Origin: Platycnemis pennipes
Lineage: Eukaryota; Arthropoda; Insecta; Odonata; Platycnemididae
Assembly: GCA_933228895.1 (NCBI GenBank)
Contig: OW121855.1
Location: 72,440,698-72,504,697, forward strand
Reading direction: 5' to 3'
Length of the DNA stretch: 64,000 nt
Below, one piece after another: positions 1 through 11,522 of the stretch (its first letter is position 1; every line of letters starts with the position of its first letter). Both the position numbers and the translations under genes were made by a program. The notes beneath the pieces were generated by a model. That model was not told where the DNA came from, ran no database searches, and saw only the letters and a program-made list of their open reading frames with translations.

Positions 1-1020
1 AAATAGCAGAAATTTTCTGCTACCCTGAGTCCATTCATCTAAGGAGATATATGAAATTTTAAGGGCCTTTGTAATACCTTTTATCCCTGACAATGAATAA
101 AGAGTAGTTTTTACTCATCCACTACATTTTTATGTTTCAGCCATCTAAAATTAATTGGACATTGGCCTATGTTTTCCTACTTACCATACATTTGTGTCAA
201 ACGGTCAGATGAAAAGTCAGTTGAGCTGACAAATGATCCGCCATAATATTCAACTATTTCGTTGGGCACGACAGCGATATTTGGACATTCCGGCTATGGT
301 AATACAGATAAAAATATTGAAACAAATTTATGATGATATATAGTAAAATGTAAATAAAATACAATTGTTATGAAATGGAAGAAAAGTGCAAGAGTATGAA
401 AAATAAAGTTTTGTGCCTTAAAATTTGGAATATGAGTTCTTATATCACCAATAGGTTTCCCATAATCACTTTAATTTAAGTATTTTCATCTCATTACATT
501 AATGAAATTAAACTTATTTTCACCTCCTGATTTCAACTCACACCTCTTGATACCTTATTAGAGATATTATTTAACCTATTATTGCGACGGAAAAAGTTAA
601 AAAATATAATTATTCACAAATATGAAATGATAATAAATAATTAAAGGATTTGACAATTTCGTCATAATTATTCAGGTTGTATTACGTTTCTTCGTATCAG
701 AAATCCCCTGCAAAGATATCCCAGAGATCTGAATTGCGAAGAATTATAACTGTCATTACAATTAATCAATTTATTAAATCAATGTTAGATTAATAGTTAT
801 TAACCAGAGAATTTGTCACAAAAATTGTTTAGTATTGTTATCATTGAAAATAATATTACGAAATAGTACGAAAAATAAGTTTCCATCCTTGCGCTAAATT
901 TTAAAGGGCTAGTTTCCTACGCATTATTCTTTACGACAGTCATTTGTTGCTGCAGAAGTGTTTCTTTTTTGGTTGTTTTTGATCCAATTCATACATGACG
1001 TCACTTGAGACGATATATTG
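1..1020. other. AT-rich intergenic DNA, nothing recognised
   Basis: AT-rich sequence with stops in all frames and no recognisable gene, repeat family or RNA. Confidence 0.5.
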
Positions 1021-1037
1021 CCGAAGATAGCCGAACC

Positions 1038-1120
1038 GTATCGTACGATACCAACGGCGAAACCATAATTACCTAGCAACGTATCGTACGATATCTGGGA
1101 GCAGTGGTATCGTACGATAT
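1038..1120. repeat. Cluster of three 12-bp palindromes
   Basis: The perfect palindrome TATCGTACGATA occurs three times (cores at 1039-1050, 1082-1093 and 1108-1119), each preceded by G. Chance cannot easily explain three copies in about 80 bases. They could be protein-binding sites, or subterminal repeats of a transposon like the piggyBac-like element at 8.6 kb. No terminal inverted repeats were found around them. Confidence 0.7.
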
Positions 1121-1124
1121 CACA

Positions 1125-2560
1125 TAGCGACGAAAGAACCGTAATTGGCACCCAGGATTTGTTTAGTTTTATTATTTTTGGTATGTCAGAGCTTTGAATT
1201 TATCTTGCGAGTACGAGGGTTGCAGTTATTTTCAGCATGGAAAGCATTTTACAGAAGTATTGGAAAAAAAATCCTTATCCGATTTTAATGCGGTCCAACC
1301 CGTTCCTTTATTTTTTAAATAAGAATAAAGACGTTTTGAATCTCTCCCTTTATCACTCTTAGATTTTCTGTTTGACCACAGGCCAGCCGTTTGGGTCAAA
1401 GGTTTGCAAAGGGGGAGTTTGGAAAGTGGTGGGGGATGACGAATCGGTCAGGAGGGCGGGGATGAAGGGACGCATTTACTTTCTTCGAAATCCCTCGGGC
1501 GCCGGGATTTTATTATTTCCTCTCCTTTTCACTCTGATTCATATCTTGAGAGGGGATAAAGGAACACCTTGAGAAAAAAATCTTCATGAAATCGACGAGA
1601 AGATTTCCTTTCAGTTTAAAACTACTATCAAACCAATAATTTTGTAACTGCACATACACTTTTAAACATAAGCTGGCTCATTTTAAGTCCCTATTTAAAA
1701 TGCTTCGAAAATATTAAGTGTGGAGCGGTGGCATTGGAAATCAGTGATAAATTATTGTGAATTTATAAAGGAATAATATTTTGGTCCAACCCCCATTTCG
1801 AAATATTAGATGAAGTATTGCGTCGGCATCTAGATCAGAGTAACTAATTATTTTGGTAGAATGCTGTGTGTATTTCAGTAATTACTTCTCCTATTCATAC
1901 GCAAAATACTTTTGATTTTCCCCGAAAAAAAGGTAAAATTTTTGATATTTTCGAAAAATATTCTCATCCCAATGAAGGGATTGACAGTGTTGGAAATTTA
2001 GAGGGAGCACTGTTGGGAACTTGACTGGTATGATTTAAATGTAACTTAAATATTCTGACTCTGAGGTATTTGAATTTTAGAATATTTTCCGCTCACCGGA
2101 GTAATTCCTTCGTATATTATGTATTAAAAATAAATTTCAGCCTTTATATTAGAACCTTCCTTATTTGTCTTCTTTGTTCTCCTTCTCATCCACATCCATC
2201 CTATTATCTATATCTCTAAGGCTTCGTATTTCTATTCACACTCATGCCACAAAGAGCAGTTATACGAGCCAAACAACTTAGCACTAAAGATAGTTTTGAA
2301 TATTTTTTTCTCCATACCAATGCCTAATTATCTTCTATTTCCGAATATATCCTTGACCAACACAAGTCTTCGATTTGGATCCTTACTACGGATCTGATTT
2401 TAATCTACATTGCTCCTAAGATCAGCGACAAGTTTCACCTTCCCTATCCCAACCTGGTCCTGAACCACGGAACTTGACGATTCAAATTATTTTCGAGACA
2501 TATCTTTTCTCATGTAGTTACTGAGAGACTTACTCATTAATGCTTGTAAGGGAGGGGAAG
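1125..2560. other. Intergenic DNA, nothing recognised
   Basis: Only short unremarkable open frames, for example 66 codons at 1372-1572, with no family resemblance. No repeat family found elsewhere in the window was seen here. Confidence 0.4.
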
Positions 2561-2564
2561 AATA

Positions 2565-2645
2565 TTTTTCCGCGGTAGTCAGGTTGGTAACATGCCGGAC
2601 TGGCACCCCAAAGGTCGCCAGTTCGAATCCCGCCTCGGGCAAAGT
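2565..2645 (+). repeat. tRNA-derived SINE head (family 2)
   Basis: A tRNA-like block ends in a box-B-like motif, GTTCGAATCCCGC (2621-2633), followed by CTCGGGC. The 5' and 3' flanks do not pair as an acceptor stem, so it is not a functional tRNA gene. The ending CGCCTCGGGC recurs with small changes near 59.16, 38.39 (minus) and 61.59 kb (minus), so I treat it as a SINE head. Confidence 0.6.
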
Positions 2646-2659
2646 AATCATAATTGTTT

Positions 2660-4650
2660 TTAAAGTTAAAACGTAGGATTAAGTTAGTTTTGAAAGCACT
2701 ATATATTCTCAGCAGTTGGAACATCTTGAAACTGAATTATTCTTCCTTTTCCAGCGTTTTTGACTCTGGTACATTTCTGGTACGTGGGCTCCTCATCGAA
2801 GGAAGGCAATAGACGTTAAAATTTAGGTGATTTTGAAATGTGATTTTTACCATGTTCGTAGAACAGAGCTATAATTTTACAACAGTGAAATTATTTCACA
2901 ATTTTCATGCCATATCTTTGATTTTAGGACATATTAAAAGTTTTATACTGAGCCATTGCTCGCTTCGTTTTACCACCAACCAGTTTGAAAATATCTCTTT
3001 GGACAACGCTCAACTACCCTTACTGCGAAGGAAGCATTGAAACCATGCCTTTTATTTTTGCTATATTAATCGATGAGTGCTGGCATGACTGCATTTCTCC
3101 AATCAATGAAAACTCATTACTGGTTCGTAAGACTTTGAAATTGCATTCCTCCTCGCATTTCCGTTAAGAGATCACTCGCTCAAATAGACTTTCAGGGCAG
3201 CGTGTATATGGCTATTTCTCCTCGTATCAATTTAACGTGCACTAGACGGTACTCCTTCATGAAATCATGCAATGGGAAAGGACGTTGATCACTTTATGAA
3301 AAGCACTTATATTCTCATTGGTACGGTTTGGATGTCAAAGAGGGGGCAAAGGGAAATAAGGTAGCCTTCCGTTTTAGATGATGGGGGGAAAGAGGACATA
3401 TTTCGCAGCCACTTCGCAGAGAGGTAATTAAGTACGAGTTTGAACAGATGATTGGCCCACCTGGATAGTAACCCATGCCAAGGGTCGGAACCTCTATTTT
3501 TAGGGATCCAATTCCAAAATGGCGGAAAAGAGAGAGAGAGAGTCGTTCGTTCGAGGAGATGAGCTAGGGTATTTGGACGCTGCCCAAGGGAGGCGCTATC
3601 CTCACGCCAGACCTCAACGTGCTGATACGACTGCAGGGTTTGCTGAAGAGAGAACGCTTCGTCGCATTGGAATTATACGAGCTGGGTATGAATGGGGATC
3701 AGATCAGTATTCCGCGAACCAATAAATGCGGATGCACGCATGTGATCCAGTGCGAAGATGCTAAGATTTTTTTAATGAACGAGCCAATTTAAGAGTCGGT
3801 CTCCGTCCGATTTTTCCTCCATTCTTGCCTTTCCTTCAGCCTCTCCACTGTAAAAACGGATGGTTAAACGAACCCTGTGCTGTTGTGAAGAGGCTAGGGT
3901 TGCCAACTCCTATAGAGTGGATTCCAGGAGTATTCTTTTCCGTGAGTAAGGAATTGCGGTAGATTTTTGGGCAGAGTTTGGTAATAACTACCGTAGCATG
4001 CGTATTATTCATCAACTAACGCTATTAATGCACACATTATATGACACTGGAATGGGGTCGTGTACCATATTTTTTTAATTGCCGAATATGATAGAGTTTG
4101 TAAAATAAAAAGACCCGTATTTTTCCGTTTTTTGATCCGTCAATTATTTCTCGAGTAACAGGCGTCGAAAAACTAATGTTTTTAACCCTTTCGGAAAAGT
4201 GGGTGTGGTGCAACCTCTGACGTATAACGACTTCGTCCAATCACAACTGAGCCCGCGAAGCTACTTCGCCTTATCGCAAAGGGGGGGACACAGCTGACTC
4301 TGCCAATAGGACAGTTACGACAGCATCTGTGTGAGCAGACCTTCCGAGAATCCCCCTCCACTCCCTCCCCTTCCCATACGAACAGTCTAGGGCGTGAGGA
4401 AAGTGACGTCAATGTTATCACAGCAGCATTTTCGGTGGGCTTCACCTTTTGCTTATTTTATTTTTTGATTTTTGAGTGAATGGTTGTGGTTAGAAGATTA
4501 ATTTTTTCACTAAATTTCTTTTTTCGTTTTCATCTAACAATTTCGTGTACAAAATTGCGATTTCGGTTCCGAGTAAACGCCCCCATTGGGTCTACTCAGA
4601 GATTACTTTTGAGTAGTTGTCGTTTTTCGGTGGAGGTGATGGACAGCTAA
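2660..4650. other. Intergenic DNA with short orphan frames
   Basis: Holds short frames without recognisable domains. One is 68 codons at 3519-3725 on the plus strand, in locally GC-richer DNA with an AG run. A GC-richer patch at 4245-4440 includes a CRE-like TGACGTCA. A host exon or promoter cannot be excluded, but nothing here supports one. Confidence 0.35.
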
Positions 4651-4664
4651 GATCATTTGCTTTA

Positions 4665-4868
4665 TTTAGGATATGCGGATAATTGGGCAGGGTGCGGAGG
4701 AGGGGTGGATTGAAACCTAGCATCGTCTTTATCTTGCTCAGACAAAAGGCGCCAAGGGGTTCCGTCTGACAGACGGAGGGCTGAACTTAAAATGCTAGTC
4801 AAATTAATCAAGTAAACAAGTTCAATGATTGAAATTCTCCACAACCGTCGGTATTCGAACCTTTGAAT
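4665..4868 (-). repeat. tRNA-derived SINE (family 1), degraded
   Basis: Carries the family-1 signature GGCGCCAAGGGGTT (4749-4762) followed by a variant of the tail block GACGGACGGAGTGTTGAACT. A degraded reverse box B (ATTCGAACC, 4853-4861) lies at the tRNA-like head. Family 1 is read on the minus strand: tRNA head, then a conserved unique tail. At least ten copies lie in the window. Confidence 0.65.
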
Positions 4869-4928
4869 AAATGCAAACTTTGTAATGTTCACCTAATTTG
4901 TTGAAAATTACAAAGTTTGCATTTATTC
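4865..4928. repeat. Perfect 22-nt inverted repeat (hairpin)
   Basis: GAATAAATGCAAACTTTGTA plus AT (4865-4886) is the exact reverse complement of 4907-4928, with a 20-nt loop. The left arm abuts the head of the preceding SINE. Origin unknown. Confidence 0.85.
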
Positions 4929-4929
4929 A

Positions 4930-6570
4930 GCGACCAAGAATTTTCGCAAAGTTGAACCTGAAACTTTTGAGTTTATTCGAATCTTTGCAGTTCCCTTAAC
5001 TGCATAATGAATTATATCTTTTTATTGCAACATATTGCACTCACTGAAAAAACTTCTTGCAGCTCTAGGGGTGGGTGTATCTCTGGTTAAGAATTTCTGA
5101 CTAATAATGTTGATATTAATAATATTCGTGTATTTTTTGGGTGAAATTGAGGGAAAATTTACTCTCCTGTCATTAACCCTACGTTAAATATTTTTTCAAT
5201 TTCAAATAATTGTCTTTGATTTTACAGTAGGGAATAAAATATAAATTGAAAAATATGCATAGCCACAATGATATATGTAGGAATGCAAAAATCGGTGGGA
5301 TGTTTAAGAGTAAATACAAAGCATAACTACATTATGATACAATAATTACCCAAGGTTCTGTTAAAATAATGCACATTAAATGGAAAACTGTGAGGATTGT
5401 AATATTTAGATCTTTCACCAAAGATAACCCACTGCAGGGAAATATCCACTCAAGAAGGGAGTGTTGCAAAACCTATAAAAACCTGTTAATAGTATATATA
5501 GTGCTTTATTCTAAAGAATAACGTAAAATTACACAATAACATCGTTAGCATAAGGAACTAAACTGATTGATAAACGGATGGGAAAACAAACTGTTTGGAG
5601 AGTGAAAGGGGAAGTAAAATGCCTCAATCAGGGAGTCAGGAGATTTTTTAGTTGTTGTCCAATTTCGGGTGACTATCGGTTGAAAACGAGAGAGTTGGCA
5701 ATCCTGGGAGTGGCCCTTGTGGTCACGCGGTGCACGGTGAAGCTGGAGAGTCGCTCGCCGTCTCGCTCCGTGCACCCAGACGTGCATGAAGGGACGAAAT
5801 GAGTCTCACGGATATTACGTTCCGTGAATGGATGCTGTTCATTACTCACGCTGGTTGAATACTTCGCGTTCGGACCGTTGAAACATTTCAATTACTCCGC
5901 GGAAGGATGGAAAATTCATCAAGTGATTTCCTTTGGCGTTCCCCACACCCATGGTTCCAGGACTGCCTGCTTTTTTCCAGCCGGTTGATATGCATAGCAT
6001 GTAGGAACGTTTCGTGTTTATGTGAGTGGTTGATATGCTGAGCTGTGCCACTTAAGCACATCATTCAGTTTAATAGAATTTTGGTGAAGTCTCCTGTGCA
6101 GTGATTACTTGGAAAATCAAATAATTTCTGTGGTCAAAGACCAACGTAGATGCAAGTCCATTTGGTTTGGTTACATCATTCTTTAAAAGTCGGTTTTGCT
6201 GTCATTTCAGCAAATACTTGGTGGTAATAAGCATTCATCGTGAATGAAGGTCCCTGTCAGTCATTGGATTTATCCAGAAGATTAATATTCCCTTTGGTCC
6301 TATATAGTTTGCATGAGTTGCTGCGTGTGTAATGTGTGAGTTATATTTTTAGCAATGAAGGCAATTATACCTACTTGATGCTTGTGCATGCCACTGTGCA
6401 TTCTGATGGATGAAGAGATTCGAAGTGAAAATTGCTTCGTTTAAAGCTGTAAAATTCACGAGAAAGTTCATTAGCGTAGAAATGCATGGAGAAGTGTACG
6501 AAAAATACGAGTAGTCCCCATTCCAATTCAAGAATTGCGAACTAGCTGCGAATATCTCTGAAATCCACAG
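4930..6570. other. Intergenic DNA, nothing recognised
   Basis: AT-rich to about 5550, then more balanced composition at 5550-5900 with overlapping short frames on both strands. None resembles a known family. Confidence 0.4.
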
Positions 6571-6574
6571 GGGA

Positions 6575-6660
6575 GTTGGAGGACTTGATAACTCAATTGG
6601 TAGAGTACCTGGTAGGAAATCAGGAAATTCTGGGTTCGAGTCCCGTTCGAGGTGGGTTTT
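6575..6660 (+). repeat. tRNA-derived SINE head
   Basis: Both internal promoter boxes are recognisable: box-A-like AACTCAATTGGTAGAG and box-B-like GGGTTCGAGTCCC. The ends do not form an acceptor stem, so this is a SINE or tRNA pseudogene rather than an active tRNA gene. Confidence 0.65.
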
Positions 6661-6669
6661 TTCCTTGTA

Positions 6670-7360
6670 AAAATTCTTCTGTAGTCCCAATTCTTTTAAA
6701 ATGTATTCATCGTTGCAATATTTACATCCGACGCAGGTTCAAGTTGTGCAATGTGTTGTTTCGTGTAAAACGAGCTTTAAACTAGTTTTTGAAATGTATC
6801 TAGTAAGGCTTTAGGTTAACGTGTAAATCTCTAGACGGAATTTTTTTTCTTGTAGAAAATCCAACCTCTCTTTGTCTACCGCACACTCTAGGCTAGTTAT
6901 TAGTATTTGCCAAACTCATATTTAGCGCGGTAAGTAGAGAGACGTTATAGGTTTCTGACCCATCGGACTAGTTTCAGAACTATTTTATCCAAAGACTAAG
7001 AATGATAATTCCCGTTTTGCGCAGGGTTTTCAAGTGCTAGAGGTTTAAGCAATGAAGCAAGTGGACAAATAAACAAACCAAGCTAAGTTTACCAAGTAAG
7101 GTCAGTGTGGTTGGTGAAGTTATGTTCACCAAGAGTGAATTTAACACCTCAGGGTTAAGGGTGCAGTGTAGTAGTACGTCTCCATAGGTAATATCCCGGA
7201 TGTGTAGTGCCTTTTAAGTTTGAATGCATATTGAATGATGCATATAAATGAGAATGTGAAGTTGAAAACATTCATTTTTGGAAAGGCTTGACGTAAGAGA
7301 AGCTGGAGACAACGTAAGGAAACCGAGGTGAGATCCATAAAAAAATCGAACAAATGCAGA
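6670..7360. other. Intergenic DNA, nothing recognised
   Basis: Short frames only; no domain or repeat family recognised. Confidence 0.4.
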
Positions 7361-7361
7361 A

Positions 7362-7450
7362 AAACTTCTTGGTGCCCGAGTCGAACACCGAAACATCGGC
7401 TAGTACGGACAATGCTCCCCTGTATAAAACCCGAGAAGCTCTTTTGCATC
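7362..7450 (+). mobile_element. Possible Penelope-like 3' end remnant
   Basis: CCGAAACATCGGC (7391-7403) is followed about 40 nt later by AACCCGAGAAGCTC. The same order, GAAAC box, spacer, then CCCGAGAAG, is found at the 3' end of the Penelope copy at 50.85-50.91 kb. The CTGANGA half of the hammerhead core is not clear here. Identification is tentative. Confidence 0.4.
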
Positions 7451-7454
7451 AAGT

Positions 7455-8640
7455 TAGCCGGGATAACACGAGTTTTTATTTCTAAATAATAAGTTAAAGT
7501 AATCAGGACAAAGATTTTTATGAAGAATGGGAAATATCATGCTATCGGAGCACATGGAAACACTTCCAAAAGAACACAATCTTGAATTTGAAGAGAGATA
7601 AAGTCTTTGCTGGGAGTGCACTCAAGAAGACGTGAGTTAAAATGAATCGAACAAGCCCAAAATATCCAACACAAAGCAGCCACGAAATGTATCCCGCATC
7701 AAAATATCCTAAGCTCTGGATTCGACACAGACTCCGTTGATTTTCCGTGCTCATTGAAATGCAATCGACGCCGAACGCACGGCTTTTGGTATTCATTGGA
7801 TTCGGAGGAAGAGCAATGAATGTTCGTCGGGGCAAGTGCTGCATCCGATTCAAATTTCATCTCGAGCAGCAGAAAGTCACGCTTTCAGATACGTTTGATC
7901 AGTCAGTCTTACCCTTACCCGTACAATCCCTCTCCGTCGGAGAAGTAAGTCTTGCCGATGAAAAATTACAGTCGGGCGAGGCATCGTGTCGTGCATATCT
8001 AATGAGCGTCGACAGAAGCAACAAATTGATCGCGAACGCTCACGTCGGTTTGTGACTGGCTCTAAGGTGGAAGACAACTTCATTCCCACTGATGAAATCA
8101 CGCGCCATATCCTAATCCTGCCTTAATGAATATGTCAAAGACCCCCTTTCCCCGATATTTTATGTTAAATTGCCGTAACATTGGCAATTTTGGTTTCGTG
8201 AATTTAGTTCCGGAAGTCGTGTATGAAGTTTATCCACTATGAAATGGTTGGTTTCAGCCCGAGGGGTTACCTGAATATTAAAACAGGAAGATATTCGTCC
8301 GCTACGAAAGTAATTAATTAAACTCAGAAACTTTCATACTTTCTATGATTGTAGCGATTGGGCTTTCCTCAATATTCAATCCCAATCTTCGAAGTAGTTT
8401 AAATTAGGTGTATTTAGTCAATGTAATTTCCTTGCACCTAGTGTATGAATCTTTTTAATACCGGAAAGGATAACTGGAAGCCAAAAAAATGTGGTAATTA
8501 TTGCCGAAGTCGGGTTTACTTGATACCCTGCATTTCAAATATCTACAAGTTGGTACTGAACGTGCTGTATCTCTTTTCCGGGCGTTGAAGGACCTTGAGC
8601 GACATTATTGCTCAGATAAGTCCCTAAATTCTTCCGACTA
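7455..8640. other. Intergenic DNA with unassigned frames
   Basis: Frames of about 100 codons lie on both strands (7542-7853 minus, 7747-8055 plus). No domain, signal peptide or membrane pattern is recognisable. Coding status is not supported. Confidence 0.35.
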
Positions 8641-8660
8641 TTTAACACGTTCGCTGCGGC

Positions 8661-8680
8661 GTGACCCACCGGTGGGTCAC
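8661..8680. repeat. 20-bp palindrome, copy 1
   Basis: GTGACCCACCGGTGGGTCAC, one base inside the left terminal inverted repeat. Identical copies lie at 8831-8850, 8887-8906 and 9716-9735. Confidence 0.95.
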
Positions 8681-8830
8681 GCTAATCCTTCTAGCGCCGC
8701 GGCCTTTTAATTCTTTGAATTGTCTCAACTTGCGAGGAGTATTGTGAGAGTAGGAATCGAGATCTTTTCGAGTGACTTCACCCAGAGGTTAGTCACAGTT
8801 CAAATAACAGACTGCTATGTGTCACTTAGT

Positions 8831-8906
8831 GTGACCCACCGGTGGGTCACGCCGCCCCTCCTGAAACTTTTTTCAGCGTGAGCGGTGTGACCCACCGGTG
8901 GGTCAC
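8831..8906. repeat. 20-bp palindromes, copies 2 and 3
   Basis: Two exact copies (8831-8850 and 8887-8906), 36 nt apart, in the left part of the piggyBac-like element. Confidence 0.95.
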
Positions 8907-9715
8907 GAACAAATTTACATATTAGCGTATTATATCCAAAATACGTTTATTTTTTGCTTTCTTTTTGTTTTTTTTTCATGTTTATGCGATTTTTATACAT
9001 AAGAATGAACAATACTCGATATAGTAAAACATATCAACTTATTAAAAATAATGAAAATGTTTAGGACATTTTTTTCTCCTCAACCTCTTGGCTCTCCGTC
9101 AGTTGCTCGAAACTAAACAGTCCGAACTGCACTCGCCCGGCTGTGTGAGAGATTGACTCTCTCTCTTCCCTTCACCCACCCCCCCCTCTATGGAAGGGCA
9201 GTTGGGAAAGAGTCGCATAGCGTTCTTGAGCCAATCCCTCAGTGGTGAATGAGTGACCGTGCCCTTGCCGGGTGAACGTCTTCCGAATTGCAGACACTAC
9301 TTTTTTCTGAGTGAGACAAACCACTATGTACTCTTTCCAAAGGATCCCCCTTCCCTTTTCTCATAGTGTGAGCAGGGCTGGGGAATCGGTACGCACGCAC
9401 GGACGGGCGGCTACATCTCACAGACGGGCGCGAACAAGGGCAGGCGCAATAAACAGAGACGGGTGGGTGTCTCCTGGGTTTTCCGAACGTCAGCAAATCT
9501 TTACCACATGCATTGTATTATTGGCCCTCTCTTCCCCCATCCCACGCCAGGGTCTAGCTGATAGCGTGCCCCACGTGGCCGGGGGAGGGGTGGGCTCGGG
9601 GCGGAGCTGGGAGTAGCCTCCCCCAGCCTTCCTCTAATCTCAGGAAACAGCTGAGTGTTGCCGCTTCAACCACCATCCCTCGGCAGTGGCCACTGGCCAG
9701 AAGCTCGGAAGGACT

Positions 9716-9735
9716 GTGACCCACCGGTGGGTCAC
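9716..9735. repeat. 20-bp palindrome, copy 4
   Basis: Exact copy about 33 nt inside the right terminal inverted repeat. Confidence 0.95.
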
Positions 9736-9917
9736 GCCGCGCTGTGGGGAGTAGGGCTTTAAACAGCTCCGCAGTGAACGTGTTAAGCTCAACGGGCCTC
9801 GAAGTAAATTAGGAAATTGGTAAATTAGTCTCGTCTTTTAATTTGAATCATACCACCGATAGCTTTTGGGTATGATGAATAAGCCAGCCAATGGAAGAAG
9901 TAATATATTGATGTGAA

Positions 9918-9985
9918 TCTTAGTTGCCAAATTGGTTAGTTACAGTTTGGCAGCCTAAAGGTCGCGGCTTCAGACCCCACTATTA
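9918..9985 (+). repeat. Degraded tRNA-derived SINE head
   Basis: A tRNA-like block with CTAAAGGTCGCGGCTTCAGA, similar to the box B region of the heads at 2.6 and 59.15 kb but mutated. Confidence 0.45.
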
Positions 9986-10244
9986 CTACCCCTCGAAGAT
10001 TAGACGATGCGGTAGAAGAATCTTAATTCTAAATGCAAATACCAATATTGCCATTGTATTTACCAATTGTATTTACCAATGCTGATGCTCAGAATCGATA
10101 AACCTCAAACACCGGGTTCACATAAATCCCTCCCTCTCACTCAAATGATCAGCTGATATCCCACGGGATCAGACTCCGGGTGACGAGCAGTAAGAGGCTC
10201 GGAATCAAGGTATGGGTTCCAAGTCTTTTCATCGGGGGCTTGAA

Positions 10245-10555
10245 ATCCATCCCGCGCTTGAAGGCGCTTCAGACCGGAAAGAGAAGCATAAGGACGGAAT
10301 GGAAGGGCAAGGGAGGAAGTGTTAAAGAGAAACATGGTGTCGGCATTAGCCTGCTCATAGTGAATGATGCCAAGAGATCCATAGTTTAAAGACCCATCCG
10401 ACGGACGGAGTATTGAGCTTGAGGCTCCTCTACACAGGCAAACCAATAAAAAAATCTTTACCACTGTCGATATTCGAACCAGGGCACTCGGAATAGGAGA
10501 CTAAGTACTCTCAGAAAACCAACTATTAATCCGTTTAGCCCTTATATTTAGCTCT
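10245..10555 (-). repeat. tRNA-derived SINE (family 1), nearly complete
   Basis: On the minus strand the order is: degraded tRNA head (reverse box B ATTCGAACC, about 10474-10482), the conserved block around CCGACGGACGGAGTATTGAG, then the tail around GGTGTCGGCATTAGCC and CGCTTCAGACCGG. It abuts, but lies outside, the left end of the hAT element. Confidence 0.75.
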
Positions 10556-10888
10556 TAACACTATGGTGTCTTAACTAAGGAATGCAATCCCGGAGAGATT
10601 TTTCAATCCCGTAATTTCGGGATTGTGATTTCCTCAATCCCGGGATTCCTGGAATTAAACTAAAATGCCACATGCACATATGGAATTACAATTAAAAGAA
10701 AACTAAAATATCACTTTACATATGGAGTCAATATTTAAATTACACAAATTTTAAGCAACATCATTTGATAACAAAGGCAAAATTATTATAAAACAACACA
10801 ACACAAAGTTTAAAAACAGGGGAGTTTCTTCACTTACGTTGATCCTAAAGAATGGAAACCCGGGTTACGCGTTTTTTTATTATTATGT

Positions 10889-11026
10889 ATTTTTTACTGC
10901 TTTACCTTTGGTATTAAAATTGGGAAAATCCCACAAAAAGGCTAAAGAATCTATGTTGTTTAAATATTTGTTTGGGATTTTTTACTGTTTTATCTTTGGC
11001 ATTAAATTTGGGAAAATTCCACAAAG
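10889..11026. repeat. Direct repeat, about 48 bp, two copies
   Basis: A segment with TTTGGTATTAAAATTGGGAA at about 10889-10937 recurs, about 85 percent identical by eye, at 10978-11026. It lies inside the hAT element, beyond the 3' end of its coding remnant. Confidence 0.7.
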
Positions 11027-11210
11027 TTACTAAAGGACTTATTAAAACATAAATCAATGCATTTTTCTTGGGAGATAAATAAGAATAAAGCACCAATAGC
11101 AATTGGCAATTGCTCTTAAATTGAAAGAAATTGTAGACTTTTAAAAATCAAACCAACTCTAGAATTAGGTTATTCTCACTAAAAAGTTACAACTTTTTAA
11201 AATATACCCT

Positions 11211-11522
11211 TTAATAATAAAGTGTGTCTAATTTCTTGTCGATCATACTTGACCTATATGTGTTGCAAAGCATACCTGCTGATGAAAAAGTCCTTCCTGA
11301 CTCAAAACTAGTGGGAGGAATACCTAGTACGTGCTCGTAAATAATGTGCAGATATTCTCCTCTCCGTCCACTTTCACGGAAATTCTGTAGTGGTTGAATT
11401 ATTGTTATTGCTAGGTCATTTGAACTGCAGCTAGGAAGATATTTTTTGGGAGGAATCAAACATTGGGTACTGACCCAATCAAGTTCCTTCTTTAGCCCAT
11501 CCGAGAGTGGTGAACTACTCAC
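11211..11522 (-). pseudogene. hAT transposase, C-terminal dimerisation region
   Basis: This minus-strand open frame of 103 codons is the C-terminal part of a hAT transposase. Residues 65-99 carry the family's hydrophobic dimerisation block, with IPPTSFESGRTFSSAGMLC followed by RSS and LDTLYY (hAT consensus: P.TS.ESERTFS.AG). Ser replaces nothing critical that I can identify, but Glu-Arg of the usual SER has become Glu-Ser-Gly. It is out of frame with the upstream transposase segment at 12187-12684, and the DNA between them (11523-12186) is degraded. The intact enzyme would cut and rejoin transposon ends; this copy cannot encode it. Confidence 0.8.

Larger units (their letters stand above)
8646..9782. 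mobile_element. Non-autonomous piggyBac-like transposon
   Basis: The element is flanked by TTAA on both sides (8642-8645 and 9783-9786), the target duplication of piggyBac transposons. Its ends are inverted repeats CACGTTCRCTGCGG (8646-8659; reverse at 9769-9782). The 20-bp palindrome GTGACCCACCGGTGGGTCAC is present four times inside. The interior (about 1.1 kb) is partly GC-rich and encodes no recognisable transposase, so mobility would depend on enzyme supplied from elsewhere. Confidence 0.8.

Noticed and set aside
2565..2645. Functional tRNA gene (also considered at 6.6, 25.8, 44.0 and 62.9 kb)
   Set aside because: Internal promoter boxes are present, but no 7-bp acceptor stem forms, and several share non-tRNA flanks, so they are SINE heads.
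8661..9735. CRISPR-like array from the four identical 20-bp repeats
   Set aside because: Irregular spacing, perfect palindromes and TTAA-bounded inverted ends fit a transposon in a eukaryotic genome.
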